Below, one piece after another: positions 17,782 through 26,615 of a stretch of 64,000 nt of DNA. The position numbers and the translations under genes were made by a program. The DNA is from Streptomyces sp. DSM 110735 (lineage in GTDB: Bacteria; Actinomycetota; Actinomycetes; Streptomycetales; Streptomycetaceae). The stretch is taken from NCBI RefSeq assembly GCF_016482685.1, contig NZ_JACYHF010000007.1, positions 186,001-250,000 on the forward strand. The letters run 5' to 3'. The notes below the pieces were generated by a model. The model was not told where the DNA came from, did no database searches, and worked only from the letters and a program-made list of their open reading frames with translations. How positions within the stretch are numbered: the stretch's first letter is position 1; every line of letters starts with the position of its first letter.

Positions 17782-18936
17782 TCAGGCGTGGACCACGTCC
17801 TTCTCCTCGGCGAAGTGGCACGCCGACTCGTGGGCAGCCGGGGTGTCGCTGCCCTGGAAGCGCTCGGGCACGGCCAGCAGCGGCACCTCCTCGGCGCACT
17901 TGTCCTGAGCCTTCCAGCAGCGGGTGCGGAAGCGGCAGCCCGAGGGCGGGTTGGCCGGGGAGGGCACGTCACCGGTGAGGATGATCCGCTCGCGGTGCTC
18001 ACGGGCGTCCGGGTCCGGCACCGGGACCGCCGAGAGCAGCGCCTGGGTGTAGGGGTGCGTCGGGTGGTCGTAGATCTGCTCGTCCGAGCCGATCTCGGCC
18101 ATCTTGCCGAGGTACATCACGCCCACGCGGTCCGAGATGTGCCGGACGATCGACAGGTCGTGCGCGATGAAGACGTAGGACAGGTTGAACTCGTCCTGCA
18201 GGCGCTCCATCAGGTTGATGACCTGCGCCTGGACGGAGACGTCCAGGGCCGAGACCGGCTCGTCGCAGATGATGATCTCGGGGTTGAGCGCGAGACCGCG
18301 GGCGATGCCGATGCGCTGGCGCTGACCGCCGGAGAACTGGTGCGGGTACCGGTTGATGTACTCCGGGTTCAGACCGACGACGTCCAGCAGCTCCTGCACC
18401 CGCTTGCGCCGGTCGCCCTTCGGAGCCACCTCGGGGTGGATGTCGAAGGGCTCACCGATGATGTCGCCCACCGTCATACGGGGGTTGAGCGAGGTGTACG
18501 GGTCCTGGAACACCATCTGGATGTTGCGCCGCACCGCGCGCAGGGCGCGGCCCGACAGCTTGGTGATGTCCTGGCCCTTGTAGAAGATCTCGCCCGCGGT
18601 CGCCCGCTCCAGGTTCATCAGCAGCTTGGCGACCGTGGACTTGCCACAGCCGGACTCGCCGACGATGCCGAGGGTCTCGCCCTGGTAGAGGTCGAAGGAG
18701 ATGCCGTCGACAGCCTTGACGGCGCCGATCTGCCGCTTGAACAGGATGCCCTGGGTGAGCGGGAAGTGCTTCACCAGATCGCGCACCTGGAGGATCGGCT
18801 CGCCCCGCTCGACGGGCGCCTCGATGGCGGCGACAGCCTCCGTCTCGGTGGCCGCGTCGACGGTCTCGACCTCGGAGACGTTCGGCGTGGCGTCCTTGGA
18901 CTCGTCGTCCTTCGCGAGATTCGTGGACTCAGCCAT
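17782..18936 (-). CDS. Peptide ABC transporter ATP-binding protein (DppF-type), operon 3
   Basis: A 384-residue ATPase with an unusual acidic N-terminal extension of about 45 residues (Asp/Glu/Thr/Val rich) before the ABC domain. Walker [10 protein letters not shown] begins near residue 93. The signature is FSGGQRQR, Walker [12 protein letters not shown], and the C-terminal motif [16 protein letters not shown]. It overlaps the DppD-type gene by 8 bp. Apart from the extension, it aligns nearly residue for residue with the operon 1 homologue. Confidence 0.93.
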   Translation of the reverse strand: MAESTNLAKDDESKDATPNVSEVETVDAATETEAVAAIEAPVERGEPILQVRDLVKHFPLTQGILFKRQIGAVKAVDGISFDLYQGETLGIVGESGCGKSTVAKLLMNLERATAGEIFYKGQDITKLSGRALRAVRRNIQMVFQDPYTSLNPRMTVGDIIGEPFDIHPEVAPKGDRRKRVQELLDVVGLNPEYINRYPHQFSGGQRQRIGIARGLALNPEIIICDEPVSALDVSVQAQVINLMERLQDEFNLSYVFIAHDLSIVRHISDRVGVMYLGKMAEIGSDEQIYDHPTHPYTQALLSAVPVPDPDAREHRERIILTGDVPSPANPPSGCRFRTRCWKAQDKCAEEVPLLAVPERFQGSDTPAAHESACHFAEEKDVVHA

Positions 18937-19975
18937 GGATGGTCTCCTTCCAGAAGTGGCAAGCGGAGGAGCGGCCGGGAATCGCCGTGCCGTCCTGCTC
19001 GGTCACCTGCACCAGCGGCGGTACATCGGTGCGGCAGATGTCCTGCGCCACACTGCAGCGCGGGTTGAAGGCGCAGCCCGGCGGGATGGCCTGGAGGTTG
19101 GGCGGCAGGCCCTTGATGGCGTAGAGCTCCTGGCCCTTCTGGTCCAGGCGCGGGATCGACTCCAGCAGACCCTTGGTGTAGGGGTGGGCCGGGCGCTTGT
19201 ACAGCTCGTGCACCGGGGCGGTCTCGACGATCCGTCCCGCGTACATCACCGCGATCTTGTCGGCGACGTCCGCGACGACACCGAGGTCGTGGGTGATGAG
19301 GATCAGACCCATGTTGTACTCGCGCTGGAGTTCGGCGAGCAGGTCCATGACCTGGGCCTGGACGGTCACGTCGAGGGCCGTGGTCGGCTCGTCGGCGATG
19401 ATCAGGTCCGGTTCCAGGGCCAGCGCCATGGCGATCATGATGCGCTGGCGCATACCGCCCGAGAACTGGTGCGGGTAGTCGTTGACCCGCTGAGCCGCGG
19501 CGGGGATGCGCACGCGGTCCATCAGCTCGATCGCCTTGGCCTTGGACTCCTTGCGGGACAGTCCCTGGTGCGCGCGGAACATCTCGCCGAGCTGGAAGCC
19601 CACCGAGAGCACCGGGTTGAGCGAGGACAGCGCATCCTGGAAGATCATCGCCATCTTGGCGCCGCGCAGCTTGCGCCGCTCGGCCTCCGACAGCAGCAGG
19701 ATGTCCTGCCCCTCGAAGAAGATCTCGCCCTTGGCGATCCGTCCGGGCGGGCTGTCGAGGATGCCCATGATCGCCTGCGCGGTCACCGACTTGCCGGACC
19801 CGGACTCACCGAGGACGGCGAGCGTCTCGCCCGCGTTGACGCTGTAGTTGACACCGTTGACCGCCTTGGTCACGGAGTCGCGGACCTCGAACTCCACGTG
19901 CAGATCGCGCACCTCCAGGAGCGGAGTGGTCCCGTCCGCCCCGGCTTCACTGGGAGCCGTCTCCAGGCTGGTCAT
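18929..19975 (-). CDS. Peptide ABC transporter ATP-binding protein (DppD-type), operon 3
   Basis: A 348-residue ATPase from ATG 19975, preceded by GAAGGTGA; ATG 20017 in frame would add 14 residues. Walker A is GESGSGKS (about 56-63), signature FSGGMRQR, Walker [12 protein letters not shown], and four C-terminal cysteines (GCAFNPRC...C...C) are present. Very similar to the operon 1 equivalent at 6340. Partner of the DppF-type ATPase immediately downstream. Confidence 0.92.
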   Translation of the reverse strand: MTSLETAPSEAGADGTTPLLEVRDLHVEFEVRDSVTKAVNGVNYSVNAGETLAVLGESGSGKSVTAQAIMGILDSPPGRIAKGEIFFEGQDILLLSEAERRKLRGAKMAMIFQDALSSLNPVLSVGFQLGEMFRAHQGLSRKESKAKAIELMDRVRIPAAAQRVNDYPHQFSGGMRQRIMIAMALALEPDLIIADEPTTALDVTVQAQVMDLLAELQREYNMGLILITHDLGVVADVADKIAVMYAGRIVETAPVHELYKRPAHPYTKGLLESIPRLDQKGQELYAIKGLPPNLQAIPPGCAFNPRCSVAQDICRTDVPPLVQVTEQDGTAIPGRSSACHFWKETIHG

Positions 19976-20026
19976 GCCGTCACCTTCATCGTGCTTGGCC
20001 AAAGGGGTTGGATTCATGGCGGTCGG

Positions 20027-20950
20027 TCACCGGAGCTTCGGGTCGAGCGCGTCGCGAAGACCGTTGCCCAGCAGGATGAAGCCGAGAGCGGTGATGACGA
20101 TCGCGAGGCTCGGGTAGGTCCACATGAAGTCCTTGACGCCCATGAAGTTGCGGCCCGCGGAGATCATGTTGCCCCACTCGGCGACCTCGGGGTCGACGCC
20201 GACGCCGAGGTACGACAGCGACGCCTCGGCCACGATCGCGATGCCGACGTTGCTGGTGCCGTACACCAGCACGGAGGTCAGCGAGTTGGGCAGGATGTGC
20301 TTGCGGATGATCCGGCTCTGCCCGGCACCGAGCGCCTTGGCGGCGTGGACGTAGTCCATCTCGCGCACCGAGAGCACCTGGCTGCGCAGCAGGCGGGCGA
20401 AGGTCGCCCACGAGAAGATGGCCAGCGAGAGCACGACGGGCAGCACACCGCGACCCATCAGCAGGATGATGACGATGGCGCCGATCAGCAGCGGGAAGGC
20501 GAAGAAGACGTCGGCGACACGCATGATCACCGTGTCGACCCAGCGGCCGTAGTACCCGGCCAGCGCGCCCAGGATCACACCGATGACGAGGGCGACCAGG
20601 ATCGAGGCCATACCCACGATCACCGCGATGCGGCTGCCGTAGACGAGGCGGGAGAACTGGTCGCGGCCGAGCGCGTCGGTGCCGAGCCAGTGGCCGGCGC
20701 CCGGGGACTGCAGGGTGTTGGTCAGGTCCTGCTTGAGCGGGTCGTGCGGCGCGAGCAGCGGCGCGAATATCGCGACCAGGACCAGCACCACGATGATGGC
20801 CAGGCCGACCACGGCGAGCTTGTTGGCGAAGAAGCGGTGCCGGATGTCGGACCACTGGCTGACCCGGGCGACGCTCGGTTCGGCTCCCGGGGGCGCCGGA
20901 ACGGGACCGGCCGCCGTCGCCTCTTCGGTCTGCGAGACGAGTTCGGTCAT
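20027..20950 (-). CDS. Peptide ABC transporter permease (DppC-type), operon 3
   Basis: A 307-residue permease. After a Pro/Ala-rich cytoplasmic leader it has about six helices. The DppC extracytoplasmic motif is WLGTDALGRDQFSRLVYGSR, and the coupling loop is DYVHAAKALGAGQSRIIRKH. It starts 33 bp after the DppB-type gene, the only sizeable gap among the four downstream genes of this operon. Confidence 0.93.
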   Translation of the reverse strand: MTELVSQTEEATAAGPVPAPPGAEPSVARVSQWSDIRHRFFANKLAVVGLAIIVVLVLVAIFAPLLAPHDPLKQDLTNTLQSPGAGHWLGTDALGRDQFSRLVYGSRIAVIVGMASILVALVIGVILGALAGYYGRWVDTVIMRVADVFFAFPLLIGAIVIILLMGRGVLPVVLSLAIFSWATFARLLRSQVLSVREMDYVHAAKALGAGQSRIIRKHILPNSLTSVLVYGTSNVGIAIVAEASLSYLGVGVDPEVAEWGNMISAGRNFMGVKDFMWTYPSLAIVITALGFILLGNGLRDALDPKLR

Positions 20951-20983
20951 TGTGAGACTCCTAGAAGGGGGCGATCCCGCGGG

Positions 20984-21910
20984 TCAGGCGAGGCGGATGC
21001 GCGGGTCGAGGGCGGCGTACAGCAGGTCGACGATCAGGTTCAGCAGGACGAAGACCGCCACACCGATCGTCACGACCCCGACGATGATCGGGTTGTTGTT
21101 CTGCTGGATCGCCTGGATGAGCGCGAGACCGATGCCGTTCCAGTTGAAGATCGTCTCGGTGATGATCGCGCCGCCGAGCAGACCGCCGAAGGAGATGCCC
21201 AGGTAGGTGATCACCGGGATGACCGAGTTCCGCAGGACGTGCCGGGTCAGGATGGTGCGACGCGGGAGGCCCTTGGCGATCGCCGTCTTGACGTAGTCGG
21301 CGCGCAGCACCTCCAGCATCGTGCTGCGGGCGAGCTGGGCGACGAGCGCCGCGTCGATGATGGCGAGCGTGAAGGCGGGCAGGACGATGCCCTTGAAGTC
21401 GTCACCGGCGATGAGCGGGAACCAGTCCAGCTCGATCACGAAGACACGCTGCATGATCATGCCGAGCACGATGGACGGTACGCCGATGGCCAGGGTCGTG
21501 ACGAGGGTCGCCGACACGTCCCAGATCGAGTATCTGCGCATGGCGGCGAGGACACCGACGGAGATACCGATGACGATGTCGATGACGATCGCCGCGACCG
21601 CCAGCTTGGCCGTGTTGCCGAGCTTCGGGGCCAGGATCTCCGTGACCGGCCGGCCCTGTGTGTAGTCCGTGCCCAGATCGCCGGTGACGAGCTTGCCGAC
21701 ATAGGTGCCGTACTGGACCACCAGCGGCTTGTCGAGCCCGTACTGCTTGTGCAGCTCGGCGATGACCGCGGGGTCACGCGCCTTGTCGCTGCCCGCGATC
21801 TGGCCCACCGGGTCACCGGGGAGCACGAACAGGCAGGCGAACAGGATCATCGTCGCGCCGAGCACGACGACAACCAACTGGCCCAGCCTGCGGACCACAT
21901 ACCTTCCCAT
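20984..21910 (-). CDS. Peptide ABC transporter permease (DppB-type), operon 3
   Basis: A 308-residue permease. ATG 21910 (MGRYVVRRLGQLVVVVLGAT) is chosen because operon 1 starts with the same residues; the frame is open 18 codons further up. About six helices are present, with the coupling loop DYVKTAIAKGLPRRTILTRH. It is separated from the binding-protein gene by 180 bp containing hairpins, which may lower expression of the membrane parts relative to the binding protein. Confidence 0.92.
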   Translation of the reverse strand: MGRYVVRRLGQLVVVVLGATMILFACLFVLPGDPVGQIAGSDKARDPAVIAELHKQYGLDKPLVVQYGTYVGKLVTGDLGTDYTQGRPVTEILAPKLGNTAKLAVAAIVIDIVIGISVGVLAAMRRYSIWDVSATLVTTLAIGVPSIVLGMIMQRVFVIELDWFPLIAGDDFKGIVLPAFTLAIIDAALVAQLARSTMLEVLRADYVKTAIAKGLPRRTILTRHVLRNSVIPVITYLGISFGGLLGGAIITETIFNWNGIGLALIQAIQQNNNPIIVGVVTIGVAVFVLLNLIVDLLYAALDPRIRLA

Positions 21911-22014
21911 GACTGCCTCTCTGCCTCGCTGCCTCTGCCGCAGCGCTCCCTCGCCCCGCTTCACGGGCGTGGGGTGGAGCGGGAGAAGTGGATCAACCTC
22001 TCCCGACGGTCGTC

Positions 22015-22059
22015 GGGGGCCGTGGCGGCCGAGCGGACACTCGGAACACCACGACCCCC
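22015..22059 (-). terminator. Intercistronic hairpin between binding protein and permease of operon 3
   Basis: An 11-bp stem (gggggccgtgg at 22015-22025 pairing with ccacgaccccc at 22049-22059, one G-U). A smaller gggaga/tctccc pair lies at 21981-22003. It sits in the 180-bp gap after the binding-protein gene. In analogous operons such structures act as partial terminators or RNA-stabilising ends, giving excess binding protein. That role is inferred. Confidence 0.6.
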
Positions 22060-22090
22060 GGTTGCCGGATTCCGCTTGCGCGGTGACCCG

Positions 22091-23740
22091 TTACTTCAGG
22101 CTGATCTCAGCCAGGTTCGGGTCCTCGTGGAAGTCCATCTTGATGTTGTCGAACTTCTTGGTGTTCGCGAGGCGGAGCTGGGTGCGGTTCCACAGCGGGA
22201 TCAGCGCCGTGTCGTCCAGCGCGACCTTCTCGGCCTGCTTGTACAGGTCGTTGCGACCGGCCTGGTCCTGCGTGGCGCGGGCCTTGGCGAGCAGCGCGTC
22301 GAACTTCTTGTTGCTGTAGCGGCCGCGGTTGTCACCGGTGACCTTGCCGTTGGCGTCCTTGTTGATGGACGCCGTGTCCAGCAGCGGGTACAGGAAGTTG
22401 TCCGGCGTCGGGTAGTCCGCGCCCCAGGCGAAGCGGTACGCACCGGTGGCGTTCGGCTTCTGCTGGTCGGCGAGCAGCTCGGCGAACGGCTTGCCGGTCG
22501 CCTTCACCTTGACGCCGAGCACGCTCTCGAGCTGCTGCTTGACGGCCTGGATCCACTCCTCGTGACCGGCACCGGTGTTGTAGCCCAGCTCGATGGTGGT
22601 GCCCGGCTTCAGGCCGCCTTCCTTGGCGAGCTGCTTGGCCTTGGCCTTGTCCTGCTTGACGCAGGAGGCGCACAGGTCCTTCTGGTACACGTCCTTGAAG
22701 ACCGGCGGCAGGATCGTCGTCGACTTCGTCTGCATGTTCTGGAAGACGCCCTTGATGATGGCGTCGCGGTCGATCGCGTAGGAGACCGCCTCGCGGGCCT
22801 TCGCGGACTTCAGCGGACCGTTGTCGGTGATCGGGAGGAGGTAGTTCATCCCGTTCGTGTCCTCGTCGATCCACTCACCCTGCGGCTCGTACTTGGCCTT
22901 GGCGGCCGGGAGCTGCGGGGTGGGCATACGGGCCCAGTCGTACTGGCCCGACTCGAAGCCCTGGTACTCCAGGGTCACGCCGTTGGCGGAGTTGAGGATG
23001 TCGATCTGCACCTTGTCCAGGTGAGCCTTGGTCAGGCCGTAGCTGTCGTTGCGGACCAGCGTGATCGACTTGTTGTGCTCCCAGCGGCCCTGGATCTTGA
23101 ACGGGCCGTTGCCGATGGGGGCTTCGTTGTACTTCTTGTTCTTCGCGTCACCCGCGACCTTCGGCACCGGGCTGAAGACCGTGTGCGTGGTCTTGATGTA
23201 GAACTCGAAGTCCGGGGCGGAGAGCTTGACCTGCAGGGTGTACGGGTCCGGGGCGGACAGACCGGACATGGTCTTCGACTTGCCGGACTGGGCGTCGGCG
23301 AAGCCCGCGATACCGGCCATGTGGTACGCGACGTCGGACGCGGCCGACTTCTGCGCCACACGGTTCCAGCCACGGATGAAGGACTCGGCGTCGACCGCCT
23401 CGCCGTTGCTGAACTTGGTACCCTTCTTGATGGTGAAGGTCCAGGTCTTGCCGTCGGCGCTGACCTTCTTCGACGTGGCGAGCTCCGGGACGACCTGACC
23501 GTCCGCGGAGGGCTCGTAGAGGCCCGTGAAGAGGTTGTCCGTGACGAGGATGCCCTCGGACTCCTGCGCGTTGTAAGGGTCGATGGCCACCGGCTCGGTG
23601 ATACCCAGCCGGAAGGTTCCGCCCTTCTGACCAGAGCCCTTGTTGCTACCGCCGTCGTCGTCACTGCTGCCGCAGGCAGTCGCGGCCAGGGCTATGACGA
23701 TCGCGCCCGCGACCCACTTGGCGCTCTTGGCACCGCGCAT
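22091..23740 (-). CDS. Peptide ABC transporter substrate-binding lipoprotein, operon 3
   Basis: A 549-residue SBP_bac_5 lipoprotein. ATG 23740 follows AGGAGGAACCC. The signal peptide ends in lipobox AATAC (Cys23), and a Ser/Asp/Gly-rich linker follows. Family features include WTFTIKKGTKFSNGEAVDAESF and IGNGPFKIQGRWEHN, with a KREQ-like C-terminal region. First gene of operon 3. Relatives in Streptomyces import oligopeptides, and BldK-type members affect aerial development, so a developmental role is possible but not shown by sequence. Confidence 0.93.
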   Translation of the reverse strand: MRGAKSAKWVAGAIVIALAATACGSSDDDGGSNKGSGQKGGTFRLGITEPVAIDPYNAQESEGILVTDNLFTGLYEPSADGQVVPELATSKKVSADGKTWTFTIKKGTKFSNGEAVDAESFIRGWNRVAQKSAASDVAYHMAGIAGFADAQSGKSKTMSGLSAPDPYTLQVKLSAPDFEFYIKTTHTVFSPVPKVAGDAKNKKYNEAPIGNGPFKIQGRWEHNKSITLVRNDSYGLTKAHLDKVQIDILNSANGVTLEYQGFESGQYDWARMPTPQLPAAKAKYEPQGEWIDEDTNGMNYLLPITDNGPLKSAKAREAVSYAIDRDAIIKGVFQNMQTKSTTILPPVFKDVYQKDLCASCVKQDKAKAKQLAKEGGLKPGTTIELGYNTGAGHEEWIQAVKQQLESVLGVKVKATGKPFAELLADQQKPNATGAYRFAWGADYPTPDNFLYPLLDTASINKDANGKVTGDNRGRYSNKKFDALLAKARATQDQAGRNDLYKQAEKVALDDTALIPLWNRTQLRLANTKKFDNIKMDFHEDPNLAEISLK

Positions 23741-24634
23741 GGGTTCCTCCTCCTGAGTATTTTGTTCACCGCACGGGGAGTACCGGACATTCCGCAGCCG
23801 TGGAGGATTGAGGAAAGCCAAGTGCACCCGCAATGCTCGCGAGTCGGCGCCTCCCACGGCGCGTGACCCGTAGACCCGAGCTCTACGCGCCTAACTATCT
23901 GCCATGGCTTCACCGGCCGACCACAGTGATTTGGTCTCGGTTCGATCACACCTGGCGTTAACTTCTTCCGAAATCCGGACAAACAGATTGCCGAAAGATC
24001 CCTGCGAAACGGACTTGTTACACGAGTATCGGTCTGTGTCGTCCGAATAGCGGACATGCGATGAGGAATTGAGTTGCGCCCGGCGGTGGAGATCGATCTC
24101 GTACACCGCCCGCCCTCAAACGCGGCGGAACGCCGACGGGTTGGGGCCCGCGTCCGGCCAACCCTAGCGTCGCGAACACCCCCGAGCCGTCGGATTCGGG
24201 CCATCACGGCAGACCCTAGGGAAAACCCTCTACGACCCCGCCCGGGCGCCCGGAGCCGGAGGAATTCGGAACGCTCCCCTCTATGGACACCCCTCTTATA
24301 GGGCGGCGCCACCACTCCCCCCTATAGGGCGGATGACCTCGCCCTGCGACCGTGAGCGTGATCGATCACCCACGAACCTTCTCCGACCGTCTCTTCCAGC
24401 CCGATCTTCTTTGCATTCGCGATCTTCATGCCGGATTCAGGAAGATACGCAGCTTACGCCGGAAATCACCGGTCTTCGGAGGTCTTGGGAGGATGGCCCG
24501 GCCCACCCGGCGAGCCTCAGCGCGCTCCGGGACGTACGATGGGGTATGGCCGTGGCGTGTCCAGCCCGGCAGGGCCCGCGCAAACACAGACGTCCGCGCA
24601 GGGCAATCCTCATACTCCGGGAGTACGCCGCAAT
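23741..24634. other. Divergent intergenic region between peptide operon 3 and typA
   Basis: About 890 bp without a gene I can support. It is clearly more AT-rich than its surroundings around 23930-24060, as expected of promoters. It contains a repeated TATAGGGCGG element at 24291-24332 and a CCCTAGGG palindrome near 24213. Open frames entering from typA lack codon bias and ribosome-binding sites. The typA leader may be long. Confidence 0.55.
24291..24332. repeat. Repeated TATAGGGCGG element upstream of typA
   Basis: Two near-identical sites, ctcttatagggcgg ending at 24306 and cccctatagggcgg ending at 24332, spaced 26 bp (about 2.5 helical turns). A weaker ctctatgg occurs at 24279-24286. The second contains the palindrome CCCTATAGGG. 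They could be regulator-binding sites on one DNA face; no known regulator is recognised. Confidence 0.45.
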
Positions 24635-26542
24635 ATGGCCACGCGCCACGACATCCGTAACGTCGCCATCGTCGCCCACGTCGACCACGGCAAGACCACC
24701 ATCGTCGACGGCATGCTGAAGCAGGCCGGCGCGTTCGCCGCTCACCAGCTCGACTCCGTCGACGACCGGGTCATGGACTCGAACGACCTGGAGCGTGAGA
24801 AGGGCATCACGATCCTCGCCAAGAACACGGCGGTGAAGTACCACCCCAAGGACGGCGGCGAGCCGATCACCATCAACATCATCGACACCCCCGGCCACGC
24901 CGACTTCGGTGGCGAGGTCGAGCGCGGTCTGTCGATGGTCGACGGCGTGGTCCTGCTGGTGGACGCCTCCGAGGGCCCGCTGCCGCAGACCCGCTTCGTG
25001 CTGCGCAAGGCGCTCCAGCAGCGGCTGCCCGTCATCCTCTGCATCAACAAGACGGACCGCCCGGACTCCCGGATCGACGAGGTCGTCAACGAGACGTACG
25101 ACCTGTTCCTGGACCTGGACGCGGACGAGGAGCAGATCGAGTTCCCGATCGTCTACGCCTGTGGCCGTGACGGCATCGCCTCGCTGACCAAGCCCGACGA
25201 CGGCACGGTCCCCGCGGACTCCACCAGCCTGGAGCCGTTCTTCTCCACGATCCTGGAGCACATCCCGGCCCCCACGTATGAGGAGGACGCGCCGCTCCAG
25301 GCTCACGTCACCAACCTCGACGCGGACAACTTCCTCGGCCGCATCGCGCTGCTCCGTGTCGAGCAGGGCGAGCTGCGCAAGGGCCAGACCGTGGCCTGGA
25401 TCAAGCGCGACGGCTCGATCCAGAACGTGCGCATCACCGAGCTGATGATGACCGAGGCGCTCACCCGCAAGCCCGCCGAGGTCGCCGGTCCCGGTGACAT
25501 CTGCGCGGTCGCCGGTATCCCCGACATCATGATCGGCGAGACCCTGGCCGACACCGAGAACCCGGTCGCGCTGCCGCTGATCACGGTGGACGAGCCCGCG
25601 ATCTCCATGACCATCGGCACCAACACCTCGCCGCTCGTCGGCCGCGGTGGCACGGGCAAGGGCGCGGACGCCAAGGCCGCGGTCAAGGACCGCAAGGTCA
25701 CCGCCCGCCAGGTCAAGGACCGCCTCGACCGCGAGCTGATCGGCAACGTCTCGCTGCGCGTCCTGGAGACCGAGCGTCCCGACGCCTGGGAGGTCCAGGG
25801 CCGTGGTGAGCTGGCGCTCGCCATCCTGGTCGAGCAGATGCGCCGCGAGGGCTACGAGCTGACCGTCGGCAAGCCGCAGGTCGTCACCCAGATGATCGAC
25901 GGCAAGGTCCACGAGCCGGTCGAGCGCATGACGATCGACGTGCCCGAGGAGCACATGGGCGCGGTCACGCAGCTCATGGGCGTCCGCAAGGGCCGCATGG
26001 ACAACATGTCGAACCACGGCTCCGGCTGGGTCCGCCTGGAGTTCGTCGTCCCCTCGCGCGGTCTGATCGGCTTCCGTACCGAGTTCCTGACCCAGACCCG
26101 CGGCACGGGCATCGCCCACTCCATCCACGAGGGCCATGAGCCGTGGTTCGGCAACCTGCAGACCCGTAACAACGGCTCGCTGGTCGCCGACCGCTCCGGC
26201 GCCGTCACCGCGTTCGCGATGACGAACCTCCAGGAGCGCGGTGTGCTGTTCACCGACCCCGGCACCGAGGTGTACGAGGGCATGATCGTCGGCGAGAACT
26301 CGCGCTCCGACGACATGGACGTGAACATCACCAAGGAGAAGAAGCTCACGAACATGCGGTCCTCGTCGGCCGACTCGTTCGAGGCGATCGTCCCGCCGCG
26401 CAAGCTCTCCCTGGAGCAGTCCCTGGAGTTCTGCCGCGACGACGAGTGCGTCGAGGTGACCCCGGAGGCCGTGCGCATCCGCAAGGTCGTCCTCGACCAG
26501 AAGGAGCGCGGTCGCACCGCGAGCCGCGCCAAGCACGGCTGA
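24635..26542 (+). CDS. typA: Translational GTPase TypA/BipA
   Basis: A 635-residue ribosome-associated GTPase of the EF-G family involved in ribosome assembly and stress or cold adaptation. GTPase motifs are G1 AHVDHGKTT (14-22), the DTPGHADFGGEVER switch region and NKTD. Domains II, III and V and the TypA-specific C-terminal domain (GRMDNMSNHGSGWVRLEF, then ...RTRGTGIAH) follow in normal order and length. Start ATG 24635 (MATRHDIRNVAIVAH) matches family N-termini; upstream codons to 24428 are open but not conserved-looking. Convergent with the LpqW-like gene, an arrangement also seen in mycobacteria. Confidence 0.97.
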   Translation: MATRHDIRNVAIVAHVDHGKTTIVDGMLKQAGAFAAHQLDSVDDRVMDSNDLEREKGITILAKNTAVKYHPKDGGEPITINIIDTPGHADFGGEVERGLSMVDGVVLLVDASEGPLPQTRFVLRKALQQRLPVILCINKTDRPDSRIDEVVNETYDLFLDLDADEEQIEFPIVYACGRDGIASLTKPDDGTVPADSTSLEPFFSTILEHIPAPTYEEDAPLQAHVTNLDADNFLGRIALLRVEQGELRKGQTVAWIKRDGSIQNVRITELMMTEALTRKPAEVAGPGDICAVAGIPDIMIGETLADTENPVALPLITVDEPAISMTIGTNTSPLVGRGGTGKGADAKAAVKDRKVTARQVKDRLDRELIGNVSLRVLETERPDAWEVQGRGELALAILVEQMRREGYELTVGKPQVVTQMIDGKVHEPVERMTIDVPEEHMGAVTQLMGVRKGRMDNMSNHGSGWVRLEFVVPSRGLIGFRTEFLTQTRGTGIAHSIHEGHEPWFGNLQTRNNGSLVADRSGAVTAFAMTNLQERGVLFTDPGTEVYEGMIVGENSRSDDMDVNITKEKKLTNMRSSSADSFEAIVPPRKLSLEQSLEFCRDDECVEVTPEAVRIRKVVLDQKERGRTASRAKHG

Positions 26543-26560
26543 TCTCCGCGCAGCACGTGA

Positions 26561-26600
26561 CGCCGGCCGCTCCTCGCTCCCTTGCGAGGGGCGGCCGGCG
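26561..26600. terminator. Bidirectional terminator between typA and LpqW-like gene
   Basis: A 17-bp stem (cgccggccgctcctcgc at 26561-26577 against gcgaggggcggccggcg at 26584-26600, one G-U) with a 6-nt loop. It is located exactly between the convergent stops of typA and the binding-protein gene. Confidence 0.88.
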
Positions 26601-26615
26601 CCGTTTCGGGGGTGG

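Noticed and set aside
18701..23866. A 1721-codon open frame on the plus strand antisense to peptide operon 3.
   Set aside because: It mirrors real transporter genes on the other strand, has no family similarity and no ribosome-binding site. Long antisense frames are normal in high-GC DNA.
24428..24634. N-terminal extension of TypA by about 69 codons.
   Set aside because: The family starts at the MATRHDIRN equivalent; the extension lacks a ribosome-binding site and conserved residues.
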